A DNA stretch of 64,000 nt from NCBI GenBank assembly GCA_964498585.1, contig CAZCHH010000005.1, forward strand, positions 1 to 64,000. The letters run 5' to 3'. This document shows, piece by piece, positions 36,851-44,934 of this stretch (its first letter is position 1; every line of letters begins with the position of its first letter). A program made the translations under genes and the position numbers. The notes below the pieces were generated by a model. That model was not told the origin of the DNA and searched no databases. It saw only the letters and a program-made list of their open reading frames with translations. The stretch comes from JAAYJM01 sp964498585. GTDB lineage: Bacteria > Bacteroidota > Ignavibacteria > Kapaibacteriales > UBA2268.

Positions 36851-36925
36851 AGAAGTCCTACATCTCGCAGATGTAGGACTTCTAGCCATTATACTTTCGC
36901 ACGAGTTTCCCAACTTTGCGAAAGT
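36851..36925. repeat. type E double palindrome before T9SS gene
   Basis: The first palindrome (36851-36883) has perfect 15 bp arms AGAAGTCCTACATCT / AGATGTAGGACTTCT around CGC. The second (36893-36925) has ACTTTCGCA / TGCGAAAGT arms around CGAGTTTCCCAACTT. An inverted copy of the second lies after the T9SS gene at 39124-39158. Confidence 0.8.
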
Positions 36926-36980
36926 TTACTAAACCAATTACTTAATAACTTAATAACCATTAACCATTAACGGAGAAAAT

Positions 36981-39113
36981 ATGAAAAAAATAATTCTTTT
37001 TATTCTAATAATCTCAAATTTCGCTTTTGCAGAGGATTGCGGCTGGAAATGGGTGAATCCTCTTCCGCAGGGAAATGATTTAAACACCGTAGATTTTCTT
37101 AATAATGATATTGTTTTTATTACCGGGGAAAATGGTACTTTGTTGAAATCAACTGATGCCGGGATTACCTGGAGTATTATAAAAACTGAAACAAACGATA
37201 TTATATACCCTTATTTTTTTAATCAAAACCAAATATTGTTAATTGATTATAACGATAATATTTTTCGTTCTTTTAACGGAGGTAAAAATTGGAGTGAAAA
37301 AAAACAATTAACTCCACATTTAAATAATGGAAAATTTCATTTCTTTGATATGAATAAAGCAGTTTGCTACTCCCGAATAGACAGCATTATGTTAAAAACA
37401 TCGAATTGTGGTAACTCCTGGGATACAATTAAAATCCCACCTACAGATTATTACAGAAATAAGATGTATTTTTTTGATGAAAATACTTTTTTTATTGTTG
37501 ATAAAAGTTCTTTAATAAAATCAACTGATAGTGGAAAAAATTGGTCTATATATAATAATCTACCTGATTCTTCTTTAAAATCATTATTCTTTATTAATGA
37601 AAATATTGGTTGGATAAGTGGTTCAAAAGGGAAAATTTATAAAACTACAGACGGTGGATTGAATTGGCAAAAACAAAATGTTTGCAAAAATACAGCAGAA
37701 GTTCAATATTTTAAATTCTTTGATGAAAATACTGGTTATATTTTTAGCGGAAATAACTCCGGGCTTTTTAAAACAACAGATGGAGGAAATCACTGGGAAA
37801 TGCAAACAAGTGAGCCGTTTTTTGATGATGAAATCAAATCTATTTCTATTTCAGATGAAGAAGTTGTTATTGGGGTTGGGAAATGGGGAATAATCAAACG
37901 AACTACTGATAAGGGATATAACTGGGTTAATATTAATTCTGGCATAAGTTACGATTTATCAGGTATTTATTTTATTAACAAACAAACAGCTTATGCTACT
38001 ACGTCAGATAATATTTTCCTAATCACAACTGATGAAGGAAATACATGGAACGAAAAAGAATTAAACATATCAGATAACTTTAATTTAGGAGATATTAGGT
38101 TTTTTAATGAAGATATTGGTATATTAAATGATGTTAAAGGAAATTTTTTCAAAACAACAAATGCCGGCGATGACTGGACTAAAATCAGTTCTATGTCAGA
38201 CGTATCTATTCACGACGTAGAATTTGTCAATGAACAGGTCGGTTATGTTAGTTATTGGACATCAAATGGTGAGTACTACATTAAAAAGACTACTGATGGT
38301 GGGCAATATTGGGACCACTGCAAAGCATTAAAAGACACTATAATATATAAAATGAAATTTTTTAATGAAAATTTTGGATATGCTGCCTGTAACTATGGTA
38401 TTTTCTTTAAGACTACTGATGGCGGTCGCTCTTGGTGTAAAATTATTATTGATTCTACTATTGAATTGAAAGACCTTTATTTTTTAGATGAAAATACTGG
38501 CTGGGCTAAAACCAGATACACAAAAAGTGATTCAAACTGGACTACTCACATCTATGGTTCTCTTTTAAAAACAACCGATGGTGGTAATTCTTGGACTACT
38601 CAAATTGATGGTGAATTTCTTATTGCAGATATGGACTTTTTAAATGAAAACTATGGATGGGTATCGACCAGTGATGGATATACTTATAAAACCACCGATG
38701 GTGGTAATTACTGGAAAAAAATTCCTTCCTGTATAAATTCTGGAATGTTTTGTATTCATATTGTTGATGTTGATAGTTGCTGGGCATTAACTGGAAGCTT
38801 TTTTAAGTTACACTACTCCTGCACCGAGACAGCCATAGAAGAGCCCCTCCCCATTCCCGAAACCAATGAGTTCCAAATCTTTCCAAATCCTGCAACAAAC
38901 GAAATTTCTTTATCTATTCCAGAAGAACAAAATATAAATTCAATTTCAATTTTCAATTCACTCGGAATGGAAGTAAAACGAATTGAACAAACTGAATTAA
39001 TTGGAAATAGTAAAATAACAATTTCAACTGCAGATTTACCAAATGGCTTATATCATTTCTCCTTTGTAAATCAAACTGGAAGAGTAACGAAGAGTTTTGT
39101 GGTTCTGAGATAA
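36981..39113 (+). CDS. T9SS-exported YCF48/BNR-repeat beta-propeller protein
   Basis: 710 residues. Signal peptide 1-17 (ISNFAFA). Residues about 20-610 contain some thirteen propeller repeats with K-x-T-D-G-G-x-x-W type turns (LKSTDAGITW, YKTTDGGLNW, FKTTDGGRSW, YKTTDGGNYW) followed by FF/LNExxGW strands. This is the YCF48-like/photosynthesis-stability or BNR class. The last 80 residues (EFQIFPNPATNEISLSI ... LPNGLYHFSFVNQTG ... SFVVLR) are a type A T9SS sorting domain, so the protein should reach the cell surface. No catalytic residues can be assigned. The GGAGAAAATATG start is clear. The gene is bracketed by inverted type E repeat copies. Confidence 0.9.
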   Translation: MKKIILFILIISNFAFAEDCGWKWVNPLPQGNDLNTVDFLNNDIVFITGENGTLLKSTDAGITWSIIKTETNDIIYPYFFNQNQILLIDYNDNIFRSFNGGKNWSEKKQLTPHLNNGKFHFFDMNKAVCYSRIDSIMLKTSNCGNSWDTIKIPPTDYYRNKMYFFDENTFFIVDKSSLIKSTDSGKNWSIYNNLPDSSLKSLFFINENIGWISGSKGKIYKTTDGGLNWQKQNVCKNTAEVQYFKFFDENTGYIFSGNNSGLFKTTDGGNHWEMQTSEPFFDDEIKSISISDEEVVIGVGKWGIIKRTTDKGYNWVNINSGISYDLSGIYFINKQTAYATTSDNIFLITTDEGNTWNEKELNISDNFNLGDIRFFNEDIGILNDVKGNFFKTTNAGDDWTKISSMSDVSIHDVEFVNEQVGYVSYWTSNGEYYIKKTTDGGQYWDHCKALKDTIIYKMKFFNENFGYAACNYGIFFKTTDGGRSWCKIIIDSTIELKDLYFLDENTGWAKTRYTKSDSNWTTHIYGSLLKTTDGGNSWTTQIDGEFLIADMDFLNENYGWVSTSDGYTYKTTDGGNYWKKIPSCINSGMFCIHIVDVDSCWALTGSFFKLHYSCTETAIEEPLPIPETNEFQIFPNPATNEISLSIPEEQNINSISIFNSLGMEVKRIEQTELIGNSKITISTADLPNGLYHFSFVNQTGRVTKSFVVLR

Positions 39114-39123
39114 TATTTTCTAT

Positions 39124-39158
39124 AAACTTTCGCAAAGTAAAGAAACTCGTGCGAAAGT
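39124..39158 (-). repeat. type E second palindrome, inverted copy
   Basis: AAACTTTCGCAAAGTAAAGA...CTCGTGCGAAAGT is the reverse complement of 36893-36927 with two differences. It starts 10 nt after the T9SS stop codon. Confidence 0.75.
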
Positions 39159-39167
39159 GAAAGGCAC

Positions 39168-39245
39168 TGTCATTCTGACGAATGTCAGAATCCATCTTTG
39201 TCTTATCATTTCGAAACGAAGTGAGAAATCTCACAAGTCGTTGTT
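39168..39245. repeat. chimeric GTCATTCTGA repeat
   Basis: GTCATTCTGACGAATGTCAG, as at the start of type F, runs into CATTTCGAAACGAAGTGAGA as in type A-prime. It looks like a fusion of two element types, or one inserted into another. Confidence 0.6.
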
Positions 39246-39415
39246 ACCACAGAATTTGTATGAAATGGACAAAGGAGTCCTACATCTTCAAGATGTGGCA
39301 CATCTAAAGCTGGTTTGTGTTTTATTTGAAGAGGGAAATTTGAGAGAAAATTTTGCTTTTAAGAAAAAGTTTAGTAAGTTGAAATAATAGATAATTTAAA
39401 ATTTTGATTAAATAA

Positions 39416-40690
39416 ATGAGAAAGTCCAATAGTAGTAATTTGGAAATGATAGATAAAAAACCATACATAGAAACAATTATAGAAATAAGCCGCACTTATC
39501 TTGAGGAAGCATTTCCAAATAAAGAACGGCATGATGAGTTTTTGCAAAAAGTTGACTTTTTAAAAACTGAAACAAACATAAAAGAAATAATAGTAAAATT
39601 TACAGAGATTTATATTGATTTTGTAAAAAAAGATTATCAAAGCCAATACATTAATACTGATAAATCACTTATAGATTTTTTAGAAAAAAAAGATGATGGT
39701 GTGAAAATCATTTGGGGAAATTGCCTTGATGCAATGCAAGGAATGAACTCAGAATCAATACATTTGATGGTTAATTCTCCTCCTTATTACAACGCAAGAG
39801 AATATTCTCAATGGAAAAATTTGAATGATTATTTAGATGATATGCGAATGATTATTCGTGAAGCATATCGTGTATTGGATAATCATAGAGTTTTTGTTTT
39901 TAATGTGGGTGATATTTTTGATAATGACAACATTACAACAAAATCAACTTGGGGTAAAAGACGTATTCCGTTAGGTGCTTACTTTACAAAAATATTTGAA
40001 GAAGAAGGATTTACTTTTGTCGATGATATTATTTGGGACAAAGGAGAGGTGCAAAGTGAACGGCATAAAAATGGCAACAAGCCCTATCCTTTTTACCAAT
40101 ACCCAATGAACTGTTATGAACATCTGTTAATTTTTCACAAGCACAGAAACGACAAAAACCGCTATCCATGTCCAGTTTGCGGTTGTTTGAAAGTTAATGG
40201 CAATGCTTATTCAGAAATTGGATTAAAAAGTTGGGAATGTAAAAATTTAGAGTGTTTTGAACGTAGTCAGGCAAACCGTGGGAAAAGATTTTCACTTAAA
40301 ACGATTACTACACAAGGTAGGCAAGAAGAAAAATTTGCTATTGAAAAAGAATTTATAAAAAAATGGCGTAGAGATATAATAAAAATTAACCCAGTCATAA
40401 AAATAAACTCTAAAGGAGAAAACACTTTAGGGCATACAGCACCATTTCCTTATGAAATTCCAGAATTTGCTGTAAAAATGTTTTCTTATCCAGATGAATA
40501 CGTTTTAGACCCTTTTGGTGGCAGCTTTACTTCTGTGTTGGTCGCAAAACAACTTGGTAGAATTGGTGTTGGCATTGAGTTAAACAAAGAGATGTTTGGC
40601 AAAAGTAGTATGCAAAATTTAATTAAAAATTTACAACCGCAATTATTTAATGACAAAATTATACAAATTTCAGTACTTGATTTATTATGA
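39416..40690 (+). CDS. beta-class DNA methyltransferase (N4-cytosine or N6-adenine) with zinc-ribbon recognition region
   Basis: 424 residues. After an alpha-helical N-terminus (1-90) comes motif IV, SPPY (121-124, in NSPPYYNAREYSQW). The serine-type SPPY is commonest in N4-cytosine enzymes. Motif I, DPFGGSFT (365-372), lies near the C-terminus with IGVGIEL (384-390). The order IV, recognition region, I defines the beta class. The recognition region contains a predicted zinc ribbon, Cys252, Cys255, Cys275 and Cys280. The enzyme would methylate DNA from S-adenosylmethionine. Its stop overlaps the start of the next gene by 4 nt (ATGA), so the two are coupled. It may protect the host from that gene's product. 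Met11 is an alternative start. Confidence 0.9.
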   Translation: MRKSNSSNLEMIDKKPYIETIIEISRTYLEEAFPNKERHDEFLQKVDFLKTETNIKEIIVKFTEIYIDFVKKDYQSQYINTDKSLIDFLEKKDDGVKIIWGNCLDAMQGMNSESIHLMVNSPPYYNAREYSQWKNLNDYLDDMRMIIREAYRVLDNHRVFVFNVGDIFDNDNITTKSTWGKRRIPLGAYFTKIFEEEGFTFVDDIIWDKGEVQSERHKNGNKPYPFYQYPMNCYEHLLIFHKHRNDKNRYPCPVCGCLKVNGNAYSEIGLKSWECKNLECFERSQANRGKRFSLKTITTQGRQEEKFAIEKEFIKKWRRDIIKINPVIKINSKGENTLGHTAPFPYEIPEFAVKMFSYPDEYVLDPFGGSFTSVLVAKQLGRIGVGIELNKEMFGKSSMQNLIKNLQPQLFNDKIIQISVLDLL

Positions 40691-41328
40691 ATGAATTAGA
40701 AGAAAAGAAAAAGCAGGTCATTGGACTTTATGGTGAAATGCGTTTGTCAATGGAATTGCACGAACTTGGCTGGCAGGTTCATAGAGCTTATATTGATGAA
40801 GGTATTGTTTTTACAATCACTAAATACTATTGCCCTAAATGTAAGAAATACAGTAATCAATATATTCGATATGCTATCCGCAACGGGAAAAATGTAAAAT
40901 GTGTAACTAATCTGTGTGAGCATTGCAAAGTTACTGAATTAGAAGTAATTTCCCGATATTTACAAGTAAAAACTTCTGAAGGTATAAAAACTGAAAAAGA
41001 CGATGTCCGAAAATTTAGTTTCCACCCAAAAATTAGGTATAATATGGGCAACGAAGTGTTTTATGTTTGGATTGCTGTTTTTAACGAAACCAAAGAGAAA
41101 AAATGTCATTTTTACATTTTAAATACAAAAGACGTTGAAAAATTTGATAATATTAATTTAGATACTTATCAAATCACAGATAATCAAAAAACTGAACTGC
41201 CAATTAGAAATGATGGTGTGGTCTTAAAAAAAGGAACAGCAAGTACTGGCTATGACTATTCTGTATTTAACAATCGTTTTTACAATGATTTTGGTGCATT
41301 AGAAATAGAAATAAAGAACGAATTTTGA
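40687..41328 (+). CDS. predicted PD-(D/E)XK-like nuclease with inserted zinc ribbon, candidate restriction enzyme
   Basis: 213 residues. The start GLYGEMRLSMELHELGWQVH (13-32) has the Glu17-containing helix of many small PD-(D/E)XK nucleases. AYIDEGIVFTI (35-45) supplies acidic residues (Asp37, Glu38) in the place of the catalytic Asp, and YLQVKTS (91-97) gives the Q-x-K strand with Lys95. Between them is a four-cysteine ribbon: CPKC (49-52) and CEHC (77-80). The protein overlaps the methyltransferase stop by 4 nt, the layout of a restriction-modification pair. The nuclease assignment is inferred from motif order only, and no family was recognised. The end (200-213) is acidic. The HicB-like gene follows after 1 nt. 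Confidence 0.65.
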   Translation: MNELEEKKKQVIGLYGEMRLSMELHELGWQVHRAYIDEGIVFTITKYYCPKCKKYSNQYIRYAIRNGKNVKCVTNLCEHCKVTELEVISRYLQVKTSEGIKTEKDDVRKFSFHPKIRYNMGNEVFYVWIAVFNETKEKKCHFYILNTKDVEKFDNINLDTYQITDNQKTELPIRNDGVVLKKGTASTGYDYSVFNNRFYNDFGALEIEIKNEF

Positions 41329-41329
41329 A

Positions 41330-41569
41330 ATGAAGAAACGATATTTGAAAGATTACAATATAAACATATTTTATAGCGACGAAGATGGCGGTTATATTGC
41401 AGATATTCCTGATTTAAAGTGTTGTTCAGCTTTTGGAAAAACTCCAAATGAAGCATTGCAGGAAGTTCTTATTGCAAAAGAAGTTTGGCTTGAATCCGCA
41501 AAAAACAATCATCGCAAAATTCCAAAGCCAAGATATTTGCCAGCTTTTTATAAAATTGCAGTTTTGTAG
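41330..41569 (+). CDS. HicB-like (UPF0150) small protein without HicA partner
   Basis: 79 residues. The sequence YNINIFYSDEDGGYIADIPDLKCCSAFGKTPNEALQEVL is the partial RNase H-like fold typical of HicB antitoxins. An alpha helix (ALQEVLIAKEVWLESAKN) and a proline-containing tail (KIPKPRYLPAF) follow. No DNA-binding helix-turn-helix or ribbon-helix-helix is visible after it. No HicA toxin, a double-stranded-RNA-binding-like protein of about 60 residues, lies on either side. It is the third gene of the methyltransferase/nuclease unit, 1 nt after the nuclease stop. Orphan HicB-like proteins are common, so its role here is open. Confidence 0.85.
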   Translation: MKKRYLKDYNINIFYSDEDGGYIADIPDLKCCSAFGKTPNEALQEVLIAKEVWLESAKNNHRKIPKPRYLPAFYKIAVL

Positions 41570-42008
41570 GTTATTGATTTATAGGTTTTTAAGTGAATAC
41601 TTAGATGTCCTACATCTTTTTCTTCTTTGCTTCTCCTTTTTCCCGATTAAATATTCTTCTTTTATATTCCAAATATTTTCCGTATATTGCATTTATGAGA
41701 AATAGAACTTTATCGGCAAATAATAATTTAAACGGAAAGGGAACAATCCGCGGATTATCTTTTCTTTCTTTCCAGAAAATTATGCTGATTTTTATTTTCA
41801 TCCAAGTAATTTCATCTGCCATACCCCTTTAATTTTCATTATATACAATTTTAATAATATATAATCAAAATATATTTTAGTGATTGTAATATAATGGTTT
41901 ATCACAGTTAATCTCATTTTATCAAATATATCAATGTAAGTTGTTGTTATATAATTAATTAGTATTAGCAATTTAATAATTTTAAAATTTAAAATATAGG
42001 AGTTTTTA
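41570..42008. other. 439 bp region before lysine 6-transaminase
   Basis: Begins with a short TAGGTTATTGATTTATAGG stretch and a type E scrap (GATGTCCTACATCT, 41602-41615). The middle, 41610-41822, could encode a small lysine-rich protein on the minus strand (listed separately, weak). The final 180 bp are A/T-rich, with GGAG 7 nt before ATG 42009. Confidence 0.45.
41610..41822 (-). CDS. doubtful small lysine-rich protein
   Basis: A 70-residue open frame (MADEITWMKIKISIIFWKER...) with an AAAGGGG sequence 1-7 nt before its ATG and a basic tail (GEAKKKKM). Its stop codon lies inside a type E repeat fragment. I recognise no family. Composition is near what AT-rich non-coding sequence gives by chance, so it may not be a gene. 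Confidence 0.25.
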   Translation of the reverse strand: MADEITWMKIKISIIFWKERKDNPRIVPFPFKLLFADKVLFLINAIYGKYLEYKRRIFNREKGEAKKKKM

Positions 42009-43355
42009 ATGAAAACAAATCAATATATCCCGAAATATAATGTAGAAGCTAAAAATGTTACTTCTGAATTGTCCAAATATATGTTAGTCGATGGTTTTCC
42101 AATCTGTTTGGATTTAGATAAAAGCTACGACGGTTTTTTTGTTGATTCAATGAACGATACAGAATATAACGACTTTTTCTCTTGCTTTGCATCTCTTCCA
42201 ATTGGCTTGAACCATCCAAAAATTAATAATGATGAGTTTATTAAATATATTGGAAAAATTGCAGTAAACAAACCATCAAATTCTGATATTTACACAGAAG
42301 CTATGGCTACTTTTGTAAAAACATTTTTTAAAATTGCAGTGCCAGACTATTTCAAATATTCATTTTATATTTGTGGTGGTGCTTTAGCAGTAGAAAATGC
42401 CCTTAAAACTGCTTTCGATTGGAAAGTAAGAAAGAATTTTGCAAAAGGATATAAACGCGAAGTCGGACATCAGATTATTCATTTCCGTGAAGCATTCCAC
42501 GGCAGAACTGGTTACACAATGTCCCTAACAAATACTGACCCAACTAAGGTAAATTATTATCCAAAATTTGAATGGCCCAGAATAATTAGCCCCAAAATGG
42601 TATTTCCACTCAATCAAAACAATTTAGAATACACCATTAAATTAGAAAACGAAGCCATTGAAAGCATCAAAAAGGCATTTTTAAATAATAAAGATGACAT
42701 CGCCGGAATAATTATTGAGCCAATTCAAGGCGAAGGTGGAGACAATCATTTCCGTCCGGAATTTATGAAGCAATTACGCCAACTTGCCGATGAAAATGAA
42801 GCACTTTTGATATTCGACGAAGTTCAAACTGGCTTAGGGCTTACTGGAACCTGGTGGGCACATCAGCAACTTGAAGCCAAACCAGATTTAATGTGCTTCG
42901 GTAAAAAAATGCAGGTTTGCGGTATTCTTGCTACCGACAGAGTTGATGATATTCCGAATAACGTCTTTCATACTTCTAGCAGAATTAATTCCACATGGGG
43001 TGGAAATCTTGTCGATATGGTGCGTGCTACCCGTTATTTAGAAATTATTGAAGAAGAAAATTTACTCGAAAACGTAAAGGAACAAGGCAAATACTTGATG
43101 CAGGAACTTCATAACATCGAAAATGAATTTCCAAATTTAATTTCAAACGTTCGCGGAAAAGGGCTTTTCTGTGCATTCGATTTCCCGAATTCAGAAATTA
43201 GAAATAAAGTAAGAGAATTATGCTTTGAAAACAAACTAATAATTCTTTCCTGTGGCGACAAATCATTACGCTTCAGGCCATCACTCAACGCAAAAAGAAA
43301 GCAGCTTGAAGATGGACTGGCTATTATCCGTCATTGCATTGCAAAAGTGAAATAG
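42009..43355 (+). CDS. lat: L-lysine 6-transaminase
   Basis: 448 residues, fold type I PLP aminotransferase. FDEVQTGLGLTG (269-280, Asp270 pairs with the pyridine nitrogen) and FGKKMQVCG (297-305, Lys300 the likely PLP Schiff-base lysine) are the exact segments typical of the lysine 6-transaminase subfamily. So are FHGRTGYTMSLTNTDP (163-178) and SRINSTWGGNLVDM. It transfers the epsilon-amino group of lysine to 2-oxoglutarate, giving aminoadipate semialdehyde and glutamate. Length matches the family. It stands alone with its own GGAG site. A downstream semialdehyde dehydrogenase is not adjacent, although the aldehyde dehydrogenase at 6574-7944 could in principle act next. Confidence 0.93.
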   Translation: MKTNQYIPKYNVEAKNVTSELSKYMLVDGFPICLDLDKSYDGFFVDSMNDTEYNDFFSCFASLPIGLNHPKINNDEFIKYIGKIAVNKPSNSDIYTEAMATFVKTFFKIAVPDYFKYSFYICGGALAVENALKTAFDWKVRKNFAKGYKREVGHQIIHFREAFHGRTGYTMSLTNTDPTKVNYYPKFEWPRIISPKMVFPLNQNNLEYTIKLENEAIESIKKAFLNNKDDIAGIIIEPIQGEGGDNHFRPEFMKQLRQLADENEALLIFDEVQTGLGLTGTWWAHQQLEAKPDLMCFGKKMQVCGILATDRVDDIPNNVFHTSSRINSTWGGNLVDMVRATRYLEIIEEENLLENVKEQGKYLMQELHNIENEFPNLISNVRGKGLFCAFDFPNSEIRNKVRELCFENKLIILSCGDKSLRFRPSLNAKRKQLEDGLAIIRHCIAKVK

Positions 43356-43382
43356 ATTTTTTCATTCATATCCGACTTATTT

Positions 43383-43411
43383 CTCCTTCCCAAGCGCAAC
43401 TTGGGAAGGAG
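43383..43411. terminator. perfect 12 bp hairpin between convergent genes
   Basis: CTCCTTCCCAAG / CTTGGGAAGGAG arms enclose CGCAA, between the stop of the transaminase and the converging GT9 gene. The stem is GC-rich for this genome. A T-run is not prominent on either side, so it is a likely but unproven bidirectional terminator. A damaged relative lies near 50068-50088. Confidence 0.6.
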
Positions 43412-43484
43412 ATTCAAAAAATGACATTTCCTTTTAAATAAAGCATTTGCTTTATTTGGGAGTTCCCGATGTTGGGCATCTATT

Positions 43485-44525
43485 TTATTCCTTTTCTTTC
43501 ATAACTATTTCCTCAACCGCCTCAAGCACTCTTTCAGCACTAATCAGATTCATGCAATTAAAATGCTTTTTGGGGCATTTGCTTCTGCCAATATGAGTGC
43601 AAGGACGACACTTTAAATCTACTTCAATAATTCTGTGATTTACACGATAAGGAGCAAAACCAAAATCAGTGGTAGTAGAACCGAAAATAGCAACAATAGG
43701 AATTTTTCTCGCAGCAGCAATATGCATTACACCGGTATCGTTAGTTACCAGTAAATCGCAGTTACTTAAAATTTCAGCAGTTTTTAAAACAGATTTTTCA
43801 CCAGAAAAATCTTTTGGGAAATTATCAGTTTTTTCTAAAATCTCTTGACATATTTTTTTATCGCTTGCTCCACCGAGTAAAAATATTTCAAAATCATATT
43901 TATTTTTAATTAAATTAATTAATTCAGAGAATTTATTTATACCCCATTGCTTTGTGAAATGATAAGCACCGGGGGCAATAGCAATTTTTTTTCTAATATT
44001 ATTTGTTTTTTCAATTTCTTTTTCAAAAAATATCTCAAGTCCGTTTCCATCATCAATAAGTAAATGATTGAAATTTGCAGTATTGAAGTATAGCTCAGGA
44101 ATAGATAGTTTTTTATTTAATAAATTCTTCTTAAAATGCACCAGACAAAGCTTAAATAGTCTGTTCTTTTTAATTTTCAGAATTTTTTTTCCAAACTGGC
44201 AGCGGAAATGCTTTGAGCGCTTATTATTATGCAAATCGATAATTAAATCGTATTTACTATTTGGCAACTGATGAGCTAATTCTTTCTTTTGTTTTATAAT
44301 TTTGGAAAAAGAATTTAATTTATCATAAATAATAACGTTAGACAAATAAGGATTAAATTTCAAAATTTCATAAAATTGTTTAGAAATTAAAAAATCTATT
44401 CTTGCATCTATAAACGTAGAACGAATGAGACGAATAAGCGATGTAGATAAAATTACGTCGCCCATTGAACTCAATCGAATTAATAAAATACTATTTATTG
44501 TTTTTTTATTTTTATTAAATTTCAT
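43485..44525 (-). CDS. glycosyltransferase family 9 (heptosyltransferase-like)
   Basis: 346 residues with GT-B fold features. The N-terminal ILLIRLSSMGDVILSTSLIR segment (about 13-32) is the classical start of ADP-heptose:lipooligosaccharide heptosyltransferases. The C-terminal donor site reads VTNDTGVMHIAAARKIPIVAIFGSTTTDFGFAPY. A cysteine cluster near the end (CRPCTHIGRSKCPKKHFNC) is also common in this family. It should add a sugar to lipopolysaccharide core or another envelope glycan at the inner face of the cytoplasmic membrane. The acceptor is unknown. It diverges from the STAS gene across 58 bp, where both promoters must lie. Confidence 0.9.
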   Translation of the reverse strand: MKFNKNKKTINSILLIRLSSMGDVILSTSLIRLIRSTFIDARIDFLISKQFYEILKFNPYLSNVIIYDKLNSFSKIIKQKKELAHQLPNSKYDLIIDLHNNKRSKHFRCQFGKKILKIKKNRLFKLCLVHFKKNLLNKKLSIPELYFNTANFNHLLIDDGNGLEIFFEKEIEKTNNIRKKIAIAPGAYHFTKQWGINKFSELINLIKNKYDFEIFLLGGASDKKICQEILEKTDNFPKDFSGEKSVLKTAEILSNCDLLVTNDTGVMHIAAARKIPIVAIFGSTTTDFGFAPYRVNHRIIEVDLKCRPCTHIGRSKCPKKHFNCMNLISAERVLEAVEEIVMKEKE

Positions 44526-44583
44526 AATTTTAAAAATTATTTTTACTAAAATATTGAAAATAAAAATAAATTGGAAATAAATT

Positions 44584-44934
44584 ATGAAATTTACAGTAGA
44601 ACATATTGATAATTTAGTAATCTTTACTCTAAAAGATAAGAAGATAAATTCAGAATTATCATCTGAATTAAAAACCCAATTTTTAATTCTGAGTCAACCG
44701 GACATAGCCGCATTAGTCTTAGATTTATCAGCAGTGGACTACATTGATAGTTCAGGCCTCGGAGCTTTATTGCTTTCACATCGACAGCTAAAAGAATATG
44801 ATATTCCAGTTATTCTTGTAGGACTGCAGGATATGATTACTAAATTACTAAAAATTTCATATATAGACCATCTATTTAAATATTCCAATACAGTAGAAGA
44901 AGTTATTAATAATTATAAAAAAAGGGAAATATGA
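44584..44934 (+). CDS. STAS-domain protein (anti-sigma-factor antagonist)
   Basis: A 116-residue stand-alone STAS domain. The motif VLDLSAVDYIDSSGLGALLL (45-64) contains the conserved DSSG with Ser56/Ser57, one of which is the expected phosphorylation site. In the family such proteins bind anti-sigma kinases and release a sigma factor when unphosphorylated. No anti-sigma kinase or phosphatase is adjacent. Its stop overlaps the start of pepT by 4 nt (ATGA), so the two are made together, an unusual pairing. Confidence 0.92.
   Translation: MKFTVEHIDNLVIFTLKDKKINSELSSELKTQFLILSQPDIAALVLDLSAVDYIDSSGLGALLLSHRQLKEYDIPVILVGLQDMITKLLKISYIDHLFKYSNTVEEVINNYKKREI

Larger units (their letters stand above)
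36465..36980. other. 516 bp region between two T9SS cargo genes, mostly repeats
   Basis: In order: a simple TAATTGATAAT tandem (36463-36522), a type A palindrome (36530-36609), the 214 bp composite element in reverse (36631-36844), type E palindromes (36851-36925), and a TAATAACC-type simple repeat (about 36930-36970) running up to the GGAG ribosome site of the next gene. Almost every base is explained by repeats. Confidence 0.8.
39114..39415. other. 302 bp repeat-bearing spacer before the methyltransferase unit
   Basis: It holds an inverted type E half (39124-39158), a chimeric GTCATTCTGA / CATTTCGAAACGAAGTGAG element (39168-39245), a type E fragment GTCCTACATCTTCAAGATGT (39272-39291), and 100 bp of A/T-rich leader. 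No gene is supported. Confidence 0.6.

Noticed and set aside
41570..42008. HicA toxin partner for the HicB-like protein
   Set aside because: No frame in this spacer shows the GSHxxY/HxGK-type HicA pattern. The only minus-strand frame (41610-41822) does not resemble it.
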